From: a virus | Strand: one strand, 5' to 3' | Length of the DNA stretch: 52,956 bases | IMG/VR virus record: IMGVR_UViG_3300046808_000165 | Location: 1 to 52,956 of that record | Shown: piece by piece, positions 1 through 9,344 of the stretch | How positions within the stretch are numbered: the stretch's first letter is position 1 | Layout: every line of letters begins with the position of its first letter | The notes under the pieces: model-generated | What the model was told of the DNA's origin: nothing | The model's database searches: none | The model's input: only the letters and a program-made list of their open reading frames with translations | Position numbers and translations under genes: made by a program

Positions 1-2
1 CT

Positions 3-2996
3 ATCCCAACTTATGATTATCCAAGCGCATCAACTGCAAAGCAGTATTTCTTCAAGACCCCATCAAATCAGTGGGCTTCATTGGGTTCAGCAGAATGGTT
101 AGAAGCATGGCCTTGCATTCAGGGTACTGAATCAAATCCAACACTAACTCCTGGTGATACAATGACGTTCAACATCAGTGGTGGTGGTACAACAACAGTA
201 ACAGTTCAGTCTAGCCCTAACAACTTAGTTTCTGTTTTAGCAGCCGATATTAATGCATTAGGCTTTACATATCTTTCAGCCGCAGTTAGCGGTGGTAAAT
301 TGCAAGTATTCTCAGCACAAACAGGTGGTGATCCAGCACAAACAGTTAAGTATCTAACTGTTTCAGGTACAGGTACATTGCTCAGTGATTTGGGTATTAC
401 GCCAGCAAGATACAATCAGTTAGGTTTCACATTAGGTACATCAAGCAGTCAGCCATTATGGCAGACAGGTCAGACAAACCCAAGACCAACAGGTTCAACA
501 TGGATCAAGATTGGTTCAGCAGGTAACGGTTTCGTGCCAGTTATCTCTTCATGGGACGATTTGAATGCAGTTTGGGTTCCTAAGACTGTAAGCAGTGCAA
601 CAAGCGACTGGGCCGCAATTGGTTCACTAGATTCAACTGGTGGTAAGGCAATTCCAGCAGGTACAGTATATGCTCAGTACAAGTATGACAATGAATATAA
701 CAACGGTCCAATGTATTATTGGGAGCGTTCAGCAGTAGGTGCAACAGTAGTTACTGGTAGCAACACTACTCCTAACTTTGCTTCAGGTCCATATACATTC
801 ACTGTACAAGTTTCATTGCCAGGTAGTTCATCACTAAGTTCTGTTTACACAGTATCATTAGCAGATAACACTGATGCAACTGACTTTGTAACTGCATGGT
901 CAGCGGCTGGTATTCCATTCACAACAGCAGTTGTACTAGACAGTGGTGCAATTCAGTTGTCACACACTGAAGGTGGTGTAATTGTAATGGATGACTATAA
1001 TACATCAACAGGCTTCAGTAATGGTGTATTAGCAGAAGCAGGCTTCATTGCTAATTCAACAACTGGTGTTAAGTATGGCCCATTTGCATCAACAGCATTT
1101 ACTCCTTCACAGGATTCAACAACTGGTGTAGGTACAGGCTTGCAGCCTACAATTTCAACATCATATGGTGTATATGATGTTGATCCTAGCACATTTGCAA
1201 ACTCTGGTTCAGGCTATGCAGTCGGTGACGAAGTTACATTCTTAGGCACAGACTTAGGTGGCGCAACTCCTGCTAATGACTTAACAATTATTGTTGGTTC
1301 AGTCGGTGGCGGCGGCGCAGTAACATCAGTATCATTTGTTTCAGGTGATGCCGCTCAATCATATTCTGTTCAATTGTCAAATTGGGTAGAGTTTGATATG
1401 ACTGCAAACGAAGGTGCACCAGTAAGTGCCCCAGCAAATAACACTAACTGGTTCTATTCAGTAGTTGATCAGGTTGATATCATGGTAAACACTGCTAGTG
1501 GTTGGGTTGGTTATAAGAACACTAACTACGACAGCAACGGTTTCCCAATCATTACTGGTAGTAACGCAACTGATCCTAACGGACCAATCGTAAGTGCAAG
1601 TGAACCAACACTACAAAGTGACGGTACTGCACTAGTTTACGGTGACTTGTGGATCGATACTAGTGATTTAGAAAACTATCCATTAATCAATCGTTGGCAG
1701 TTAGTCGACGGTACTGCTAAGTGGGTACGTATCGACAATTCAAACGGCACTGATTCAAACGGTATCATCTTCCAAGATGCACGTTGGGCCCCTAACGGCA
1801 CAACTAACCCAGCAAACGATCCTATCCCAACAATCGTAAGTTTGTTGACAAGTGATTATTTGGATCTAGATGCTCCAAGCAATACATTATATCCAGTAGG
1901 TATGATGTTGTTTAACACACGCCGTTCAGGTTACAACGTTAAGCAGTATCGTGTAAACTACTTTAATAATGATAGATTCCCAGATGAAACTCTTCCAAAT
2001 CAGAAGGATGCATGGGTATCATCAAGTGGTCTACAATCAAACGGTGCTCCTTATATGGGTCGTAAGGCTCAGAGAGCAATGGTTGTTCAGGCAATGAGAG
2101 CCGTAATTGACACTAACACTGCAATTCGTGATGAAGATAACTTCTTCAACTTAATGGCTACACCAAACTATCCTGAACTACAGCCTAACATGGTAACTCT
2201 CAACGCAGACCGCGGTGAAACAGGATTTATTATCGGTGACACACCATTACGTCTCCCGGATGACGCAACTGCAATTCAAGCATGGGCAACTAATGCCGCA
2301 GGTGCAACATCAACAGGCGAAGATGGTCTAGTAACACGTAGTACTTACATGGGTCTATTCTACCCAAGCGGTATTGCTCCAGACTTGTCAGGTAACTTAG
2401 TTGCTGTTCCAGCATCACACATGATGATTAGAACATTCCTAAGAAACGACACTGTTGCTTATCCTTGGTTAGCACCAGCAGGTACACGCCGCGGTATCAT
2501 TGATAACGCAACTAATATTGGTTACGTTAACGGTGAAACAGGTGAGTTCATTACTATTAAGACACGTATCGGTATCCGTGATGTATTGTATACAAATCAG
2601 ATTAACCCAATGGTGTTCTTCACTGGTAACGGATTACTCAACTACGGTAACAAGTCAAGTTTCAACTCATTGTCTGCACTTGATAGAATTAACGTAGCAC
2701 GACTAGTTGCTTATATCCGTCGTCAATTGACAATCGCGGCTCGTCCGTTCGTATTTGAACCAAATGATGCGTATACAAGACAGCAGATTAGCGGTGTTGT
2801 AGAAACATTGCTTGTTGACTTGGTAGCAAAACGAGGCGTCTATGACTACTTGGTTGTATGTGATGAGTCAAACAACACACCTGCAAGAATTGATAGAAAT
2901 GAACTATGGATTGACGTTGCAATCGAGCCTGTTAAGGCAGTCGAATTCATCTATGTCCCAGTACGTATCTTCAACACAGGTGAACTAAGCAGTTAA
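3..2996 (+). CDS. 18: Contractile tail sheath protein (gp18-like), 5' end cut by window
   Basis: This is the sheath subunit that contracts during injection. The frame is open from base 3, and the TTG at 81 is an internal Leu codon, so the true start lies upstream. At least 997 residues are visible, against about 659 for T4 gp18. The C-terminal third has the conserved sheath core, with stretches such as RGETGFIIGDTPLRL, PAGTRRGIIDNA, ARLVAYIRRQL and FEPNDAYTRQQI. The N-terminal half is a Gly/Ser/Thr-rich beta region absent from T4 and likely surface-exposed. A terminator and a late-type promoter follow, then the tube gene, the order seen in T4-like phages. The family call is firm; the role of the insertion is unknown. 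Confidence 0.9.
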   Translation: MPTYDYPSASTAKQYFFKTPSNQWASLGSAEWLEAWPCIQGTESNPTLTPGDTMTFNISGGGTTTVTVQSSPNNLVSVLAADINALGFTYLSAAVSGGKLQVFSAQTGGDPAQTVKYLTVSGTGTLLSDLGITPARYNQLGFTLGTSSSQPLWQTGQTNPRPTGSTWIKIGSAGNGFVPVISSWDDLNAVWVPKTVSSATSDWAAIGSLDSTGGKAIPAGTVYAQYKYDNEYNNGPMYYWERSAVGATVVTGSNTTPNFASGPYTFTVQVSLPGSSSLSSVYTVSLADNTDATDFVTAWSAAGIPFTTAVVLDSGAIQLSHTEGGVIVMDDYNTSTGFSNGVLAEAGFIANSTTGVKYGPFASTAFTPSQDSTTGVGTGLQPTISTSYGVYDVDPSTFANSGSGYAVGDEVTFLGTDLGGATPANDLTIIVGSVGGGGAVTSVSFVSGDAAQSYSVQLSNWVEFDMTANEGAPVSAPANNTNWFYSVVDQVDIMVNTASGWVGYKNTNYDSNGFPIITGSNATDPNGPIVSASEPTLQSDGTALVYGDLWIDTSDLENYPLINRWQLVDGTAKWVRIDNSNGTDSNGIIFQDARWAPNGTTNPANDPIPTIVSLLTSDYLDLDAPSNTLYPVGMMLFNTRRSGYNVKQYRVNYFNNDRFPDETLPNQKDAWVSSSGLQSNGAPYMGRKAQRAMVVQAMRAVIDTNTAIRDEDNFFNLMATPNYPELQPNMVTLNADRGETGFIIGDTPLRLPDDATAIQAWATNAAGATSTGEDGLVTRSTYMGLFYPSGIAPDLSGNLVAVPASHMMIRTFLRNDTVAYPWLAPAGTRRGIIDNATNIGYVNGETGEFITIKTRIGIRDVLYTNQINPMVFFTGNGLLNYGNKSSFNSLSALDRINVARLVAYIRRQLTIAARPFVFEPNDAYTRQQISGVVETLLVDLVAKRGVYDYLVVCDESNNTPARIDRNELWIDVAIEPVKAVEFIYVPVRIFNTGELSS

Positions 2997-3006
2997 TGAA
3001 ATATAA

Positions 3007-3035
3007 AGTGAGTGTCTTTCGAGGCACTCACTTTT
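3007..3035 (+). terminator. Rho-independent terminator with TTCG tetraloop
   Basis: AGTGAGTGTCT pairs with AGGCACTCACT (11 bp, one T-G wobble) around a TTCG loop, followed directly by a short T run. It lies just after the sheath stop codon and just before a late-type promoter, so sheath and tube are separately transcribed units. Confidence 0.85.
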
Positions 3036-3038
3036 AAT

Positions 3039-3046
3039 GATAAATA
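3039..3046 (+). promoter_or_regulatory. Late-type promoter GATAAATA (tail tube)
   Basis: GATAAATA differs by one base from the T4 late promoter TATAAATA. It sits 20 bp before the tube start, with a Shine-Dalgarno (caggaga) in between. The same octamer recurs before many structural genes of this window. Confidence 0.75.
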
Positions 3047-3066
3047 CATATAACAGGAGAATTTAA

Positions 3067-3711
3067 ATGGCAACAGCCTCACAATCATTGTTTAACATGA
3101 CCGTAGCATCAGATAATGCTGGCGGCAATCAAGGTCTGTTAATGCCTAAGTTGCAATTCCGTTTCAGAGTTAACTTTTTGAATTTCGGTGTTGACGCTAC
3201 AGGCGGACTAAGCCTCACTAAGCAGGTTATCGATTGCTCACGTCCAAACTTATCATTTGCTGAAATCCCACTACAAGTGTACAACTCAACTTTAAAAATT
3301 GCAGGTAAGCACACTTGGGCAGATATGACAGTTAACATCCGTGACGATGCTTCTGGCAGCGTTTCAAAGGCTGTTGGTCAGCAACTACAGAAGCAAATGG
3401 ACTTTGTTGAGCAGGCATCTGCGGCAACAGGTCAGGACTATAAGTTCCAAACAAACATCGAAATTCTAGACGGTGGTAACGGTGCTCTTGCTCCAACTGT
3501 CTTAGAAACATGGGAACTATATGGTTGCTTCTTAAAGTCAGCAAACTATAACGCATTGAACTATGGTACATCAGAAGCAGTAACTATTGCTTTGACTATC
3601 GCTTATGATAACGCAGTACAATCACCACTCTCAAGCGGTGTTGGCGCAAGCGTAGGTCGTGCATTGTCTGGTTCTACTGGTATCGCTACAGGTATCGGCG
3701 GACAGACTTAA
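3067..3711 (+). CDS. 19: Tail tube protein (gp19-like)
   Basis: This 214-residue protein is the expected subunit of the inner tail tube, through which DNA passes. Length and position directly after the sheath match T4 gp19 (about 163 aa), with a longer Gly/Ser/Ala-rich C-terminus from about residue 188. Typical tube-fold segments are LQFRFRVNFLNFG, IPLQVYNSTLKIAGKHTW and WELYGCFLKSANY. It has its own late-type promoter and a good ribosome binding site. The start is set by the binding site at 3054-3060. The next gene appears to be a diverged relative with the same general fold. Confidence 0.85.
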   Translation: MATASQSLFNMTVASDNAGGNQGLLMPKLQFRFRVNFLNFGVDATGGLSLTKQVIDCSRPNLSFAEIPLQVYNSTLKIAGKHTWADMTVNIRDDASGSVSKAVGQQLQKQMDFVEQASAATGQDYKFQTNIEILDGGNGALAPTVLETWELYGCFLKSANYNALNYGTSEAVTIALTIAYDNAVQSPLSSGVGASVGRALSGSTGIATGIGGQT

Positions 3712-3733
3712 TAGTATAAGGTTCTGAGGTCAC

Positions 3734-4975
3734 ATGGCTGGCTTTGTACAGAATCTATTACAGGACGCTGCCGGAGCATTCTTCGGCAGCGATTACCTAA
3801 GGGATTATACCCACGCCTCAAAAACGTTTAGGACGAATAATTATCAAAACGCTCCTAAACTTAAATTCCTATATCACACATACTTTGAGATTAATCCTGA
3901 AGCCTTCGTTGGATTTAACAGTGAAGGCGTAGGGCCTGTCAATGCTGGTACTAATTTTGGCTTGTTGGTCAAAGAAATTAAACTACCAACATATTCTTTT
4001 AATACTGTACAATTAAATCAGTACAATCGTAAAAGAATTATTCAAACTAAAATTAAGTATGATCCAATTGATGTTACTTTTCACGATGATAATGGTGATC
4101 AAGTAAATCAATTATGGCAAGCGTACTATACCTATTACTATAACGATGGGGCAAAGCCTAACGTTCAGTTTGGTGGTAGTAGAGGTGCTCAAGGTCAAGG
4201 TCCTAATAATTATAACGAACGTAACATTTATAATGACTCAATCACCGGCGATGATGATTGGGGTTACAATCCTCAGTCCTCATACGGAAATGATCCTGTA
4301 AAAGTTCCGTTCTTCAAAAGTATTACTGTATTTGGATTTAATCAACATAATTTTACCGCATACACATTAATTAATCCTCTTATTACTAGTTTTTCACATG
4401 ATACCTATAATTATAGTGAAGGCAATGGTGTTATGAGTAATAGAATGTCTATTGACTATGAAACTGTTGTTTATAATTATGGTAAATTAGATGGACGTGA
4501 TCCAGGAAATATCGTAACTGGATTTGGTGATCAGGCAACATATGATAGAACTGAAAGTCCAATCAGTAAACCAGGCGCTAATGGTACAATTCTTGGTCAA
4601 GGTGGATTAGTTGACGCTGCCGGCGGCACATTGGCTGCATTACAACGTGGTGATTTGTTAGGTGCTGTTAAAACTGCAGGTACTGCATACAACACATTTA
4701 AGAATACAAATATTAAACAAGTTGCCGCAGCCGAATTAACTGCTATGTTGCGCAACTCAGTTACTAACACACCCAATACACGCAACACATTGTTTGACTT
4801 CCCAGCGGCTGGATCAACTCCTGGACCATTAGGAACAGCAGGCGCCCCACCAATAGGCACACAAAACGCAGGAAATGGTTCATCTCAGCCTATTATTAGT
4901 AATGAACCTATAGCAGGTACACAGTTTAATGGCGGTGACCTAACAACTGGTCCTCGTGTAGATACTGGCGGCTAA
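3734..4975 (+). CDS. Tail tube-like / baseplate tube-initiation protein (gp54/gp48-like?)
   Basis: This 413-residue protein follows the tube gene by 22 bp. Residues 40-230 look like a second tube fold, with segments such as LPTYSFNTVQLNQYNRKRI and IDVTFHDDNGDQVNQLWQAYY. These resemble tube-related proteins that start tube assembly on the baseplate (T4 gp48/gp54) or cap it. The C-terminal 160 residues are Gly/Ala/Thr-rich and low in predicted secondary structure. I infer a tube-associated virion role from fold resemblance and context; the exact T4 counterpart is uncertain. Confidence 0.55.
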   Translation: MAGFVQNLLQDAAGAFFGSDYLRDYTHASKTFRTNNYQNAPKLKFLYHTYFEINPEAFVGFNSEGVGPVNAGTNFGLLVKEIKLPTYSFNTVQLNQYNRKRIIQTKIKYDPIDVTFHDDNGDQVNQLWQAYYTYYYNDGAKPNVQFGGSRGAQGQGPNNYNERNIYNDSITGDDDWGYNPQSSYGNDPVKVPFFKSITVFGFNQHNFTAYTLINPLITSFSHDTYNYSEGNGVMSNRMSIDYETVVYNYGKLDGRDPGNIVTGFGDQATYDRTESPISKPGANGTILGQGGLVDAAGGTLAALQRGDLLGAVKTAGTAYNTFKNTNIKQVAAAELTAMLRNSVTNTPNTRNTLFDFPAAGSTPGPLGTAGAPPIGTQNAGNGSSQPIISNEPIAGTQFNGGDLTTGPRVDTGG

Positions 4976-4995
4976 TTTTATTCTGTTTTTAGTTG

Positions 4996-5003
4996 CATAA
5001 ATA
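4996..5003 (+). promoter_or_regulatory. Late-type promoter CATAAATA, likely leaderless start
   Basis: CATAAATA ends only 5 bp before the ATG at 5009. With T4 late geometry, transcription would begin at or next to that ATG. No Shine-Dalgarno is present upstream. Confidence 0.6.
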
Positions 5004-5008
5004 GTATT

Positions 5009-5368
5009 ATGGCAACTATATCTAATCGCAACACACTTGATCAAACTGTAAGAATTTTCGACAATTTCTATAATACGAAACTTGTCGTTAATGCCGCTGA
5101 CTTTGATGTGGTATATTCTTACTTCAAAGGCGCATCACAGAACACTAAAATTGCGGCTAACTTTACTGCACTCTTATTCAGAATAGCACAAGAAAGCGGC
5201 GTCAATGTTATAGAATTATTAGAGATTATTAAGGGTCAACCTAATAAACTACAAATGAATAAAGTAATTTGTTATTATCTTAATAGTTTTAAGAGTAAAG
5301 CATCACTATACGGTATCGGTAATATTCCTAAGCCAAACGAAGCAGTACAAAGAAACGTAGTGTTATGA
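5009..5368 (+). CDS. Conserved phage protein of unknown function
   Basis: This 119-residue, mostly alpha-helical protein has no motif that I can assign. It lies between the tail tube genes and the gp4-like gene, so a role in virion assembly is plausible but unproven. Its start has no Shine-Dalgarno and sits immediately after a late-type promoter octamer, which suggests a leaderless mRNA. Its stop codon is followed one base later by the next ATG (ATGATATG junction), suggesting translational coupling to the gp4-like gene. Confidence 0.6.
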   Translation: MATISNRNTLDQTVRIFDNFYNTKLVVNAADFDVVYSYFKGASQNTKIAANFTALLFRIAQESGVNVIELLEIIKGQPNKLQMNKVICYYLNSFKSKASLYGIGNIPKPNEAVQRNVVL

Positions 5369-5369
5369 T

Positions 5370-5810
5370 ATGGCTAAGTATGCACAAGGTATCTATACCC
5401 CTAAGAATCCTCAAAAATACATAGGAAAACATAAGCCTAAATATAGGTCAGGATGGGAACTAACATTCATGACCTTTTGCGATTCAAATGACAACGTGCT
5501 TTACTGGGCCAGTGAAGCCATGACTATCCCATATAAACATCCAGTAACGGGTAAACCTACAAACTATATCCCTGATTTTTTCGTAGTATATGAAAACAAA
5601 TACGGAAAGAAAATGGCAGAAGTAGTTGAGATTAAACCTAAAAAACAAAGTCTTATCGAAAGTAAAGCCGCTAGTGCCAAAGATAGAATGATTGTAGCAA
5701 TCAATCATGCTAAATGGGCAAGTGCTATGGCATATTGTAAAAGTCAAGGCTTTTCATTCCGTGTAATTACTGAGGACGATTTGTTTTACAATGGAAGAAA
5801 AGGGAAATAA
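5370..5810 (+). CDS. 4: Head completion protein (gp4-like)
   Basis: This 146-residue protein matches T4 gp4 in length (about 150 aa). In T4, gp4 (also numbered gp50/gp65 in older maps) finishes the packaged head before tail joining. Visible hallmarks are TPKNPQKYIGKHKPKYRS near the N-terminus, the central WASEAMTIPY, YIPDFFV and the acidic-Lys motif VVEIKPKKQS. The last two form the PD...ExK pattern of a TnsA-like nuclease fold (D68 region, E88 region). It lies upstream of the small terminase, fitting a head-maturation set. No unusual features were seen. Confidence 0.8.
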   Translation: MAKYAQGIYTPKNPQKYIGKHKPKYRSGWELTFMTFCDSNDNVLYWASEAMTIPYKHPVTGKPTNYIPDFFVVYENKYGKKMAEVVEIKPKKQSLIESKAASAKDRMIVAINHAKWASAMAYCKSQGFSFRVITEDDLFYNGRKGK

Positions 5811-5813
5811 ATA
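5806..5813 (+). promoter_or_regulatory. Late-type promoter AATAAATA, likely leaderless start
   Basis: AATAAATA overlaps the stop codon of the gp4-like gene and ends 5 bp before the next ATG (5819). This is the same spacing as at 4996, and no good Shine-Dalgarno lies in between. Confidence 0.5.
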
Positions 5814-5818
5814 CTTGC

Positions 5819-6307
5819 ATGACACGTAAGTTAGAAGAACTATTTGATATGGCAACTAATGAATCTCCCAATGGAGATATCACTGATCCCTTGCCTGAAC
5901 AGACCGCAGAAGTAACTGAAACTGCACTTGAAAATTTAGATAAGATTGAACAAGCACTACCACAAGTCAGAGGCTTAGAAGCAGCCGATAATGAAATGGA
6001 TGAACTTGCATCACTTGCAACATCAAGTTATAAAGATTTGATGGATTTAGGTATGCAAGTAGATAGTAGATTTAGTAGTGAGATATTTGGTGTAGCAAGT
6101 AGCCTATTAGGGCATGCTATTACTGCTAAGACTGCTAAATTGAATAAGAAATTAAAGATGATTGACCTTCAATTAAAGAAGGCACAGTTAGATCAGAAAC
6201 TCGCCGCTAAGACAGAACAAGTAGAAAATACCCCCTTAGGCGAGGGACAAGCATTAGATCGCAATGAGTTGCTTAAGGCCCTCATCGCAAAAACTGAGAA
6301 TAAATGA
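5819..6307 (+). CDS. 16: Terminase small subunit (gp16-like)
   Basis: This 162-residue helical protein fits T4 gp16 (164 aa), which recognises DNA and regulates the packaging motor. The N-terminal MTRKLEELFDM, the central acidic helix around LPQVRGLEAADNEMDEL and the long helix ending in HAITAKTAKLNKKLKMIDLQ are features that I associate with small terminases of marine T4-like phages. The basic C-terminal helix (about residues 100-140) is predicted to form a coiled coil. No large terminase (gp17) is in the window. The family call rests on recalled resemblance and context. Confidence 0.7.
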   Translation: MTRKLEELFDMATNESPNGDITDPLPEQTAEVTETALENLDKIEQALPQVRGLEAADNEMDELASLATSSYKDLMDLGMQVDSRFSSEIFGVASSLLGHAITAKTAKLNKKLKMIDLQLKKAQLDQKLAAKTEQVENTPLGEGQALDRNELLKALIAKTENK

Positions 6308-6313
6308 TAAATA
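6306..6313 (+). promoter_or_regulatory. Late-type promoter GATAAATA
   Basis: GATAAATA overlaps the stop of the small terminase and lies 19 bp before the ATG at 6333. It fits the recurring late promoter consensus of the window. Confidence 0.65.
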
Positions 6314-6332
6314 TCAGATACGGGAATTGAAT

Positions 6333-6956
6333 ATGAAAAGCCTAAAACAATACATTTTTGAGAGTGTGCATACTTATAATTGCACTATTAAAATCGCCGG
6401 TGAGGTCGATAAGAACTTCCTAGACCTATTTACATATAATCTTAAGAAGTTCGATCCTATCGAAATCTCATCTCCAACTACTACACCCATTCAAAAAGAC
6501 CCATATGGGTTTCCCAATCTAGCAAATGTACCAGTGACTATCATTAAAGGTAAGTTTCGCTATCCAGCGACAGAGCCAATGGTTCAACAAATGGCACAGT
6601 TACTAGGTTACAACGTTGATATGGTTCGTGTAGTTAATACTAACTATGATGATAGTATTAATGTTGAAAATGAAGAATACGAAAATCAAATGAAAGAAAG
6701 CCCACTACTAACTCATGAAGAAATGGGTTCAGCAGCCGGTGCAGAACAAGCAAATAAAGATTACAGCAATTCATATTTGAACAGTATTAAAGATCAAACT
6801 AAATCTGATAAAATTGGTATCCCTTATGCAGGTAAAGAAACACCTAATGCGTTTGACCCGTTCAAGCCATACTTAGATGATAAGCAGTTAGGTGATAAGA
6901 GTCCAATGAGTAAGATTAGTAGACCACCGAAGCCTAAGACTGGTGCGATGGTATAA
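6333..6956 (+). CDS. Conserved phage protein, possible prohead-core/capsid-targeted protein
   Basis: This 207-residue protein starts MKSLKQYIFES, which resembles T4 capsid-targeting sequences (for example MKTYQEFIAE in the internal proteins). Those are cut after a hydrophobic-x-Glu by the prohead protease; here the cut would follow IFE at residue 10. An alpha/beta domain follows (residues 12-100), with a Pro/Lys-rich tail. I chose the ATG at 6333 over an upstream in-frame start inside the terminase because the late promoter lies between them. It sits among head genes, so it is likely in the prohead core. The molecular function is unknown. Confidence 0.6.
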   Translation: MKSLKQYIFESVHTYNCTIKIAGEVDKNFLDLFTYNLKKFDPIEISSPTTTPIQKDPYGFPNLANVPVTIIKGKFRYPATEPMVQQMAQLLGYNVDMVRVVNTNYDDSINVENEEYENQMKESPLLTHEEMGSAAGAEQANKDYSNSYLNSIKDQTKSDKIGIPYAGKETPNAFDPFKPYLDDKQLGDKSPMSKISRPPKPKTGAMV

Positions 6957-6974
6957 CATTTAGAGGATATAAAA

Positions 6975-9323
6975 ATGAATTTCAAAGACATGTTAGAAAC
7001 ATTAGGCCAATTGTCAGAGGCTACTGAAAAAACAAAGACAGGTGTTAAGCACACTGCGGATGCAGGCGGCTATGGTCGTAAGTTTGACACCGATGAAGAA
7101 GGTGATGAGAAAAAGAAGGACGCGGCGCCAGCGGCAAAGCGTGGTAGAGGCCGTCCTGCTAAGGGCAGTGATGAAACAGGCAATGTCAAGAAGTATGATG
7201 ACAAAGCACTAGGTTCTGTATTCGGCGGTGGTAAGAAGCCAAAGAAAGAAGTAGGCACTGTTTCTAAAAAGCACACTCTTAAAGATTGGTTCGAGCGTGT
7301 TGACGCTGAATTTATTGCTGAAGCAGAGCAAGTCACAATGGAGCCTGCAAAGCAGAACACTCAAGTTATCAAGCAAGGTAATAAGACATTAGGTACAGTT
7401 TCAAATCCACAGTTGGCAGCACAAATCAAGCAGTCAATTGGTAAAGGTGAAATGAGTCTTGCGGGCGGCCAATTAGGTGAAGAGTCTGACGAATATAGTG
7501 CTACAAAGGCACGTGCTGGCAAAGACATTGGTAAGCCAGGTAAGAACTTTGCTAAGATTGCAAAGAGTGCAGCCGCAAAGTACGGCTCTAAAGAAAAAGG
7601 CGAGAAGGTAGCAGGTGCAGTACTTGCTAAACTCCGTTCAAAAACTAACGAAGTTGAACAACCTACTATGGATAATATGACTGCTATGGGTGCAAACTTA
7701 GGTGCAGGTCGTAGTCAGACAACACTAGAAGGCAAAAAGCCAGACTTCTTAGATTTGGACAAAGACGGTAACAAGAAAGAATCAATGAAGAAAGCCGCAG
7801 CCGATAAGAAGAAGGTAAAAGAAGGTATGAATCATAAATTACAAGCGGCCCGTCTAGAGGGTAAATCACATGGTCTAAAAGGTCATTCACACTGTGGTAA
7901 AAACTACCAAGACATGGAAGAAGCACGTATGTATCACGAAGGCTACAAAGAAGGCCTCGATGAGTGCTATGGTATGAAGCCAATTCAAGGCATGGTAGAT
8001 GAGATGGATGCTCCAGCAACTCCGCCAGCAACAGTAGGTGGTATGGCTGATCAGGCTATGGAAATGGCTGCTATGGAAGCAGAAATGGACGAAGGCAATG
8101 CATTTACTGCCGCACTAGCAAAAACACCAAAAGGTGGTAAGTTCTCAGTAGGTGGTAAGACATTTACTGATCGTAGCGATTATAGTTCAAAGATTGATGA
8201 ATTTGCATTCGAATCATTAGATCGTGAACTACAAAAGTTATTAACTGAAGGTGACGAAAAGATTGAAGAAGGCATGACTGTTTCAATCAGCAAAGGTCAG
8301 CAAGGTGCTCCTGATTCAGTATCAGTGTCAGCACAAGACGGCGAAGCCGATCAGTTGTTATCATTGATTAAATCAGCAGGTTTAGGCTTGTTTGGTGGTG
8401 AAGAGCAACACAGTGACTACGGGGCACCAGCAGATGGTGCCGATCATGGTGGCATTAAGGTAATTGATGACCATGATGGCATGCTTGCTCTTATGAAGAA
8501 AATGTCAGGTGGCGATGAACACGGTTCAGAAGATTACGCTGACGAAGAAGGTCATGATCACGATGACGAAATGTGCAACGAATGTGGCACAATGATGACT
8601 GCCGAAGGTGGTTGTGGTTGTGATGAAGGCAAAGAAATGGTCGATGAAGTAGAATCAGAAGACCAAATGGAATTTGAAGTTGCAGAAGATAATGCTCCAG
8701 ATTCAGAAGAAGCAGAACACACTGCCGATGAAGAATCAGAAGCACAAGAAGATATGGCACTTGCTAAAGCCGCACAACAAAACAAGACAACTACTTTCAA
8801 CGAAGGTGGCGATGGTCCAGAAGCCAGTGAAGAAGGCGCAGAAGATATGTCTGCAACTGGTGACGAAGATGGTGAAGAAGTATCAGAATCATTTAGTTTC
8901 ACAGACTTATACAAGAAACTAGTATTCATGGAAGAATCAACCGCTGAGAAGGACGATAAGGCTGAGAAGGCTGGTAAGAAAGTCGCTAAAGATATCGAAT
9001 ATGATGAAGGTCATAAGGGCAAAGACGATGACAAGGCAGAACGTGCCGGTAAGAAAGTTGCTAAAGATATCGAATACGATGACAAGAAAGACAAGAAAGA
9101 AAAGGTTGATGAGTGGGCAAATCAAGCAGGTCCAGGACCCGGTAAAGGTACTGACGCAAGTTTTGAACAAGACATTGACTTTATGACTAAGGTAATCGCA
9201 GGTGGTTTGAACAAGCCTAAGTCAACTGGTCAGACAACTATCCCTGTTGTTGCAAGTCAACTTGATAGATTGCATGACAATCCAAATGATTGGGCAACAC
9301 TTGCAGGTATCAGAAAGAAATAA
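6975..9323 (+). CDS. Large acidic/Lys-rich modular virion protein, unknown function
   Basis: This 782-residue protein is highly charged and mostly disordered. It starts MNFKDMLETLGQLSE, again like a capsid-targeting peptide. Modules in order are: a basic AT-hook-like RGRGRPAKGS near residue 55; KPDFLDLDKDGNKKESMKK near 255, an EF-hand-like Asp-rich loop seen in many T4-like phage proteins; a His/Glu-rich segment near 280-330; an acidic His-rich stretch with CNECGTMM...GGCGCDEG near 533-552, a possible metal site; and two KAGKKVAKDIEYD-type repeats near 665-705. I infer an internal head or scaffold role. A strong terminator follows. Confidence 0.6.
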   Translation: MNFKDMLETLGQLSEATEKTKTGVKHTADAGGYGRKFDTDEEGDEKKKDAAPAAKRGRGRPAKGSDETGNVKKYDDKALGSVFGGGKKPKKEVGTVSKKHTLKDWFERVDAEFIAEAEQVTMEPAKQNTQVIKQGNKTLGTVSNPQLAAQIKQSIGKGEMSLAGGQLGEESDEYSATKARAGKDIGKPGKNFAKIAKSAAAKYGSKEKGEKVAGAVLAKLRSKTNEVEQPTMDNMTAMGANLGAGRSQTTLEGKKPDFLDLDKDGNKKESMKKAAADKKKVKEGMNHKLQAARLEGKSHGLKGHSHCGKNYQDMEEARMYHEGYKEGLDECYGMKPIQGMVDEMDAPATPPATVGGMADQAMEMAAMEAEMDEGNAFTAALAKTPKGGKFSVGGKTFTDRSDYSSKIDEFAFESLDRELQKLLTEGDEKIEEGMTVSISKGQQGAPDSVSVSAQDGEADQLLSLIKSAGLGLFGGEEQHSDYGAPADGADHGGIKVIDDHDGMLALMKKMSGGDEHGSEDYADEEGHDHDDEMCNECGTMMTAEGGCGCDEGKEMVDEVESEDQMEFEVAEDNAPDSEEAEHTADEESEAQEDMALAKAAQQNKTTTFNEGGDGPEASEEGAEDMSATGDEDGEEVSESFSFTDLYKKLVFMEESTAEKDDKAEKAGKKVAKDIEYDEGHKGKDDDKAERAGKKVAKDIEYDDKKDKKEKVDEWANQAGPGPGKGTDASFEQDIDFMTKVIAGGLNKPKSTGQTTIPVVASQLDRLHDNPNDWATLAGIRKK
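8952..9085 (+). repeat. Two tandem copies of a Lys/Glu-rich coding repeat
   Basis: The peptide DKAEKAGKKVAKDIEYD and its near copy DKAERAGKKVAKDIEYD are encoded about 75 bp apart, with synonymous differences. This indicates an older in-frame duplication inside the large charged protein. Confidence 0.8.
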
Positions 9324-9344
9324 TACTTCTTTCTATAATAGAAT

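Noticed and set aside
8674-9186. Plus- and minus-strand frames inside the large charged protein (for example at 8674-8922, 8558-8929 and 8937-9170)
   Set aside because: They arise from the biased GAA/GAT/AAG codon use of the real gene and lack start signals.
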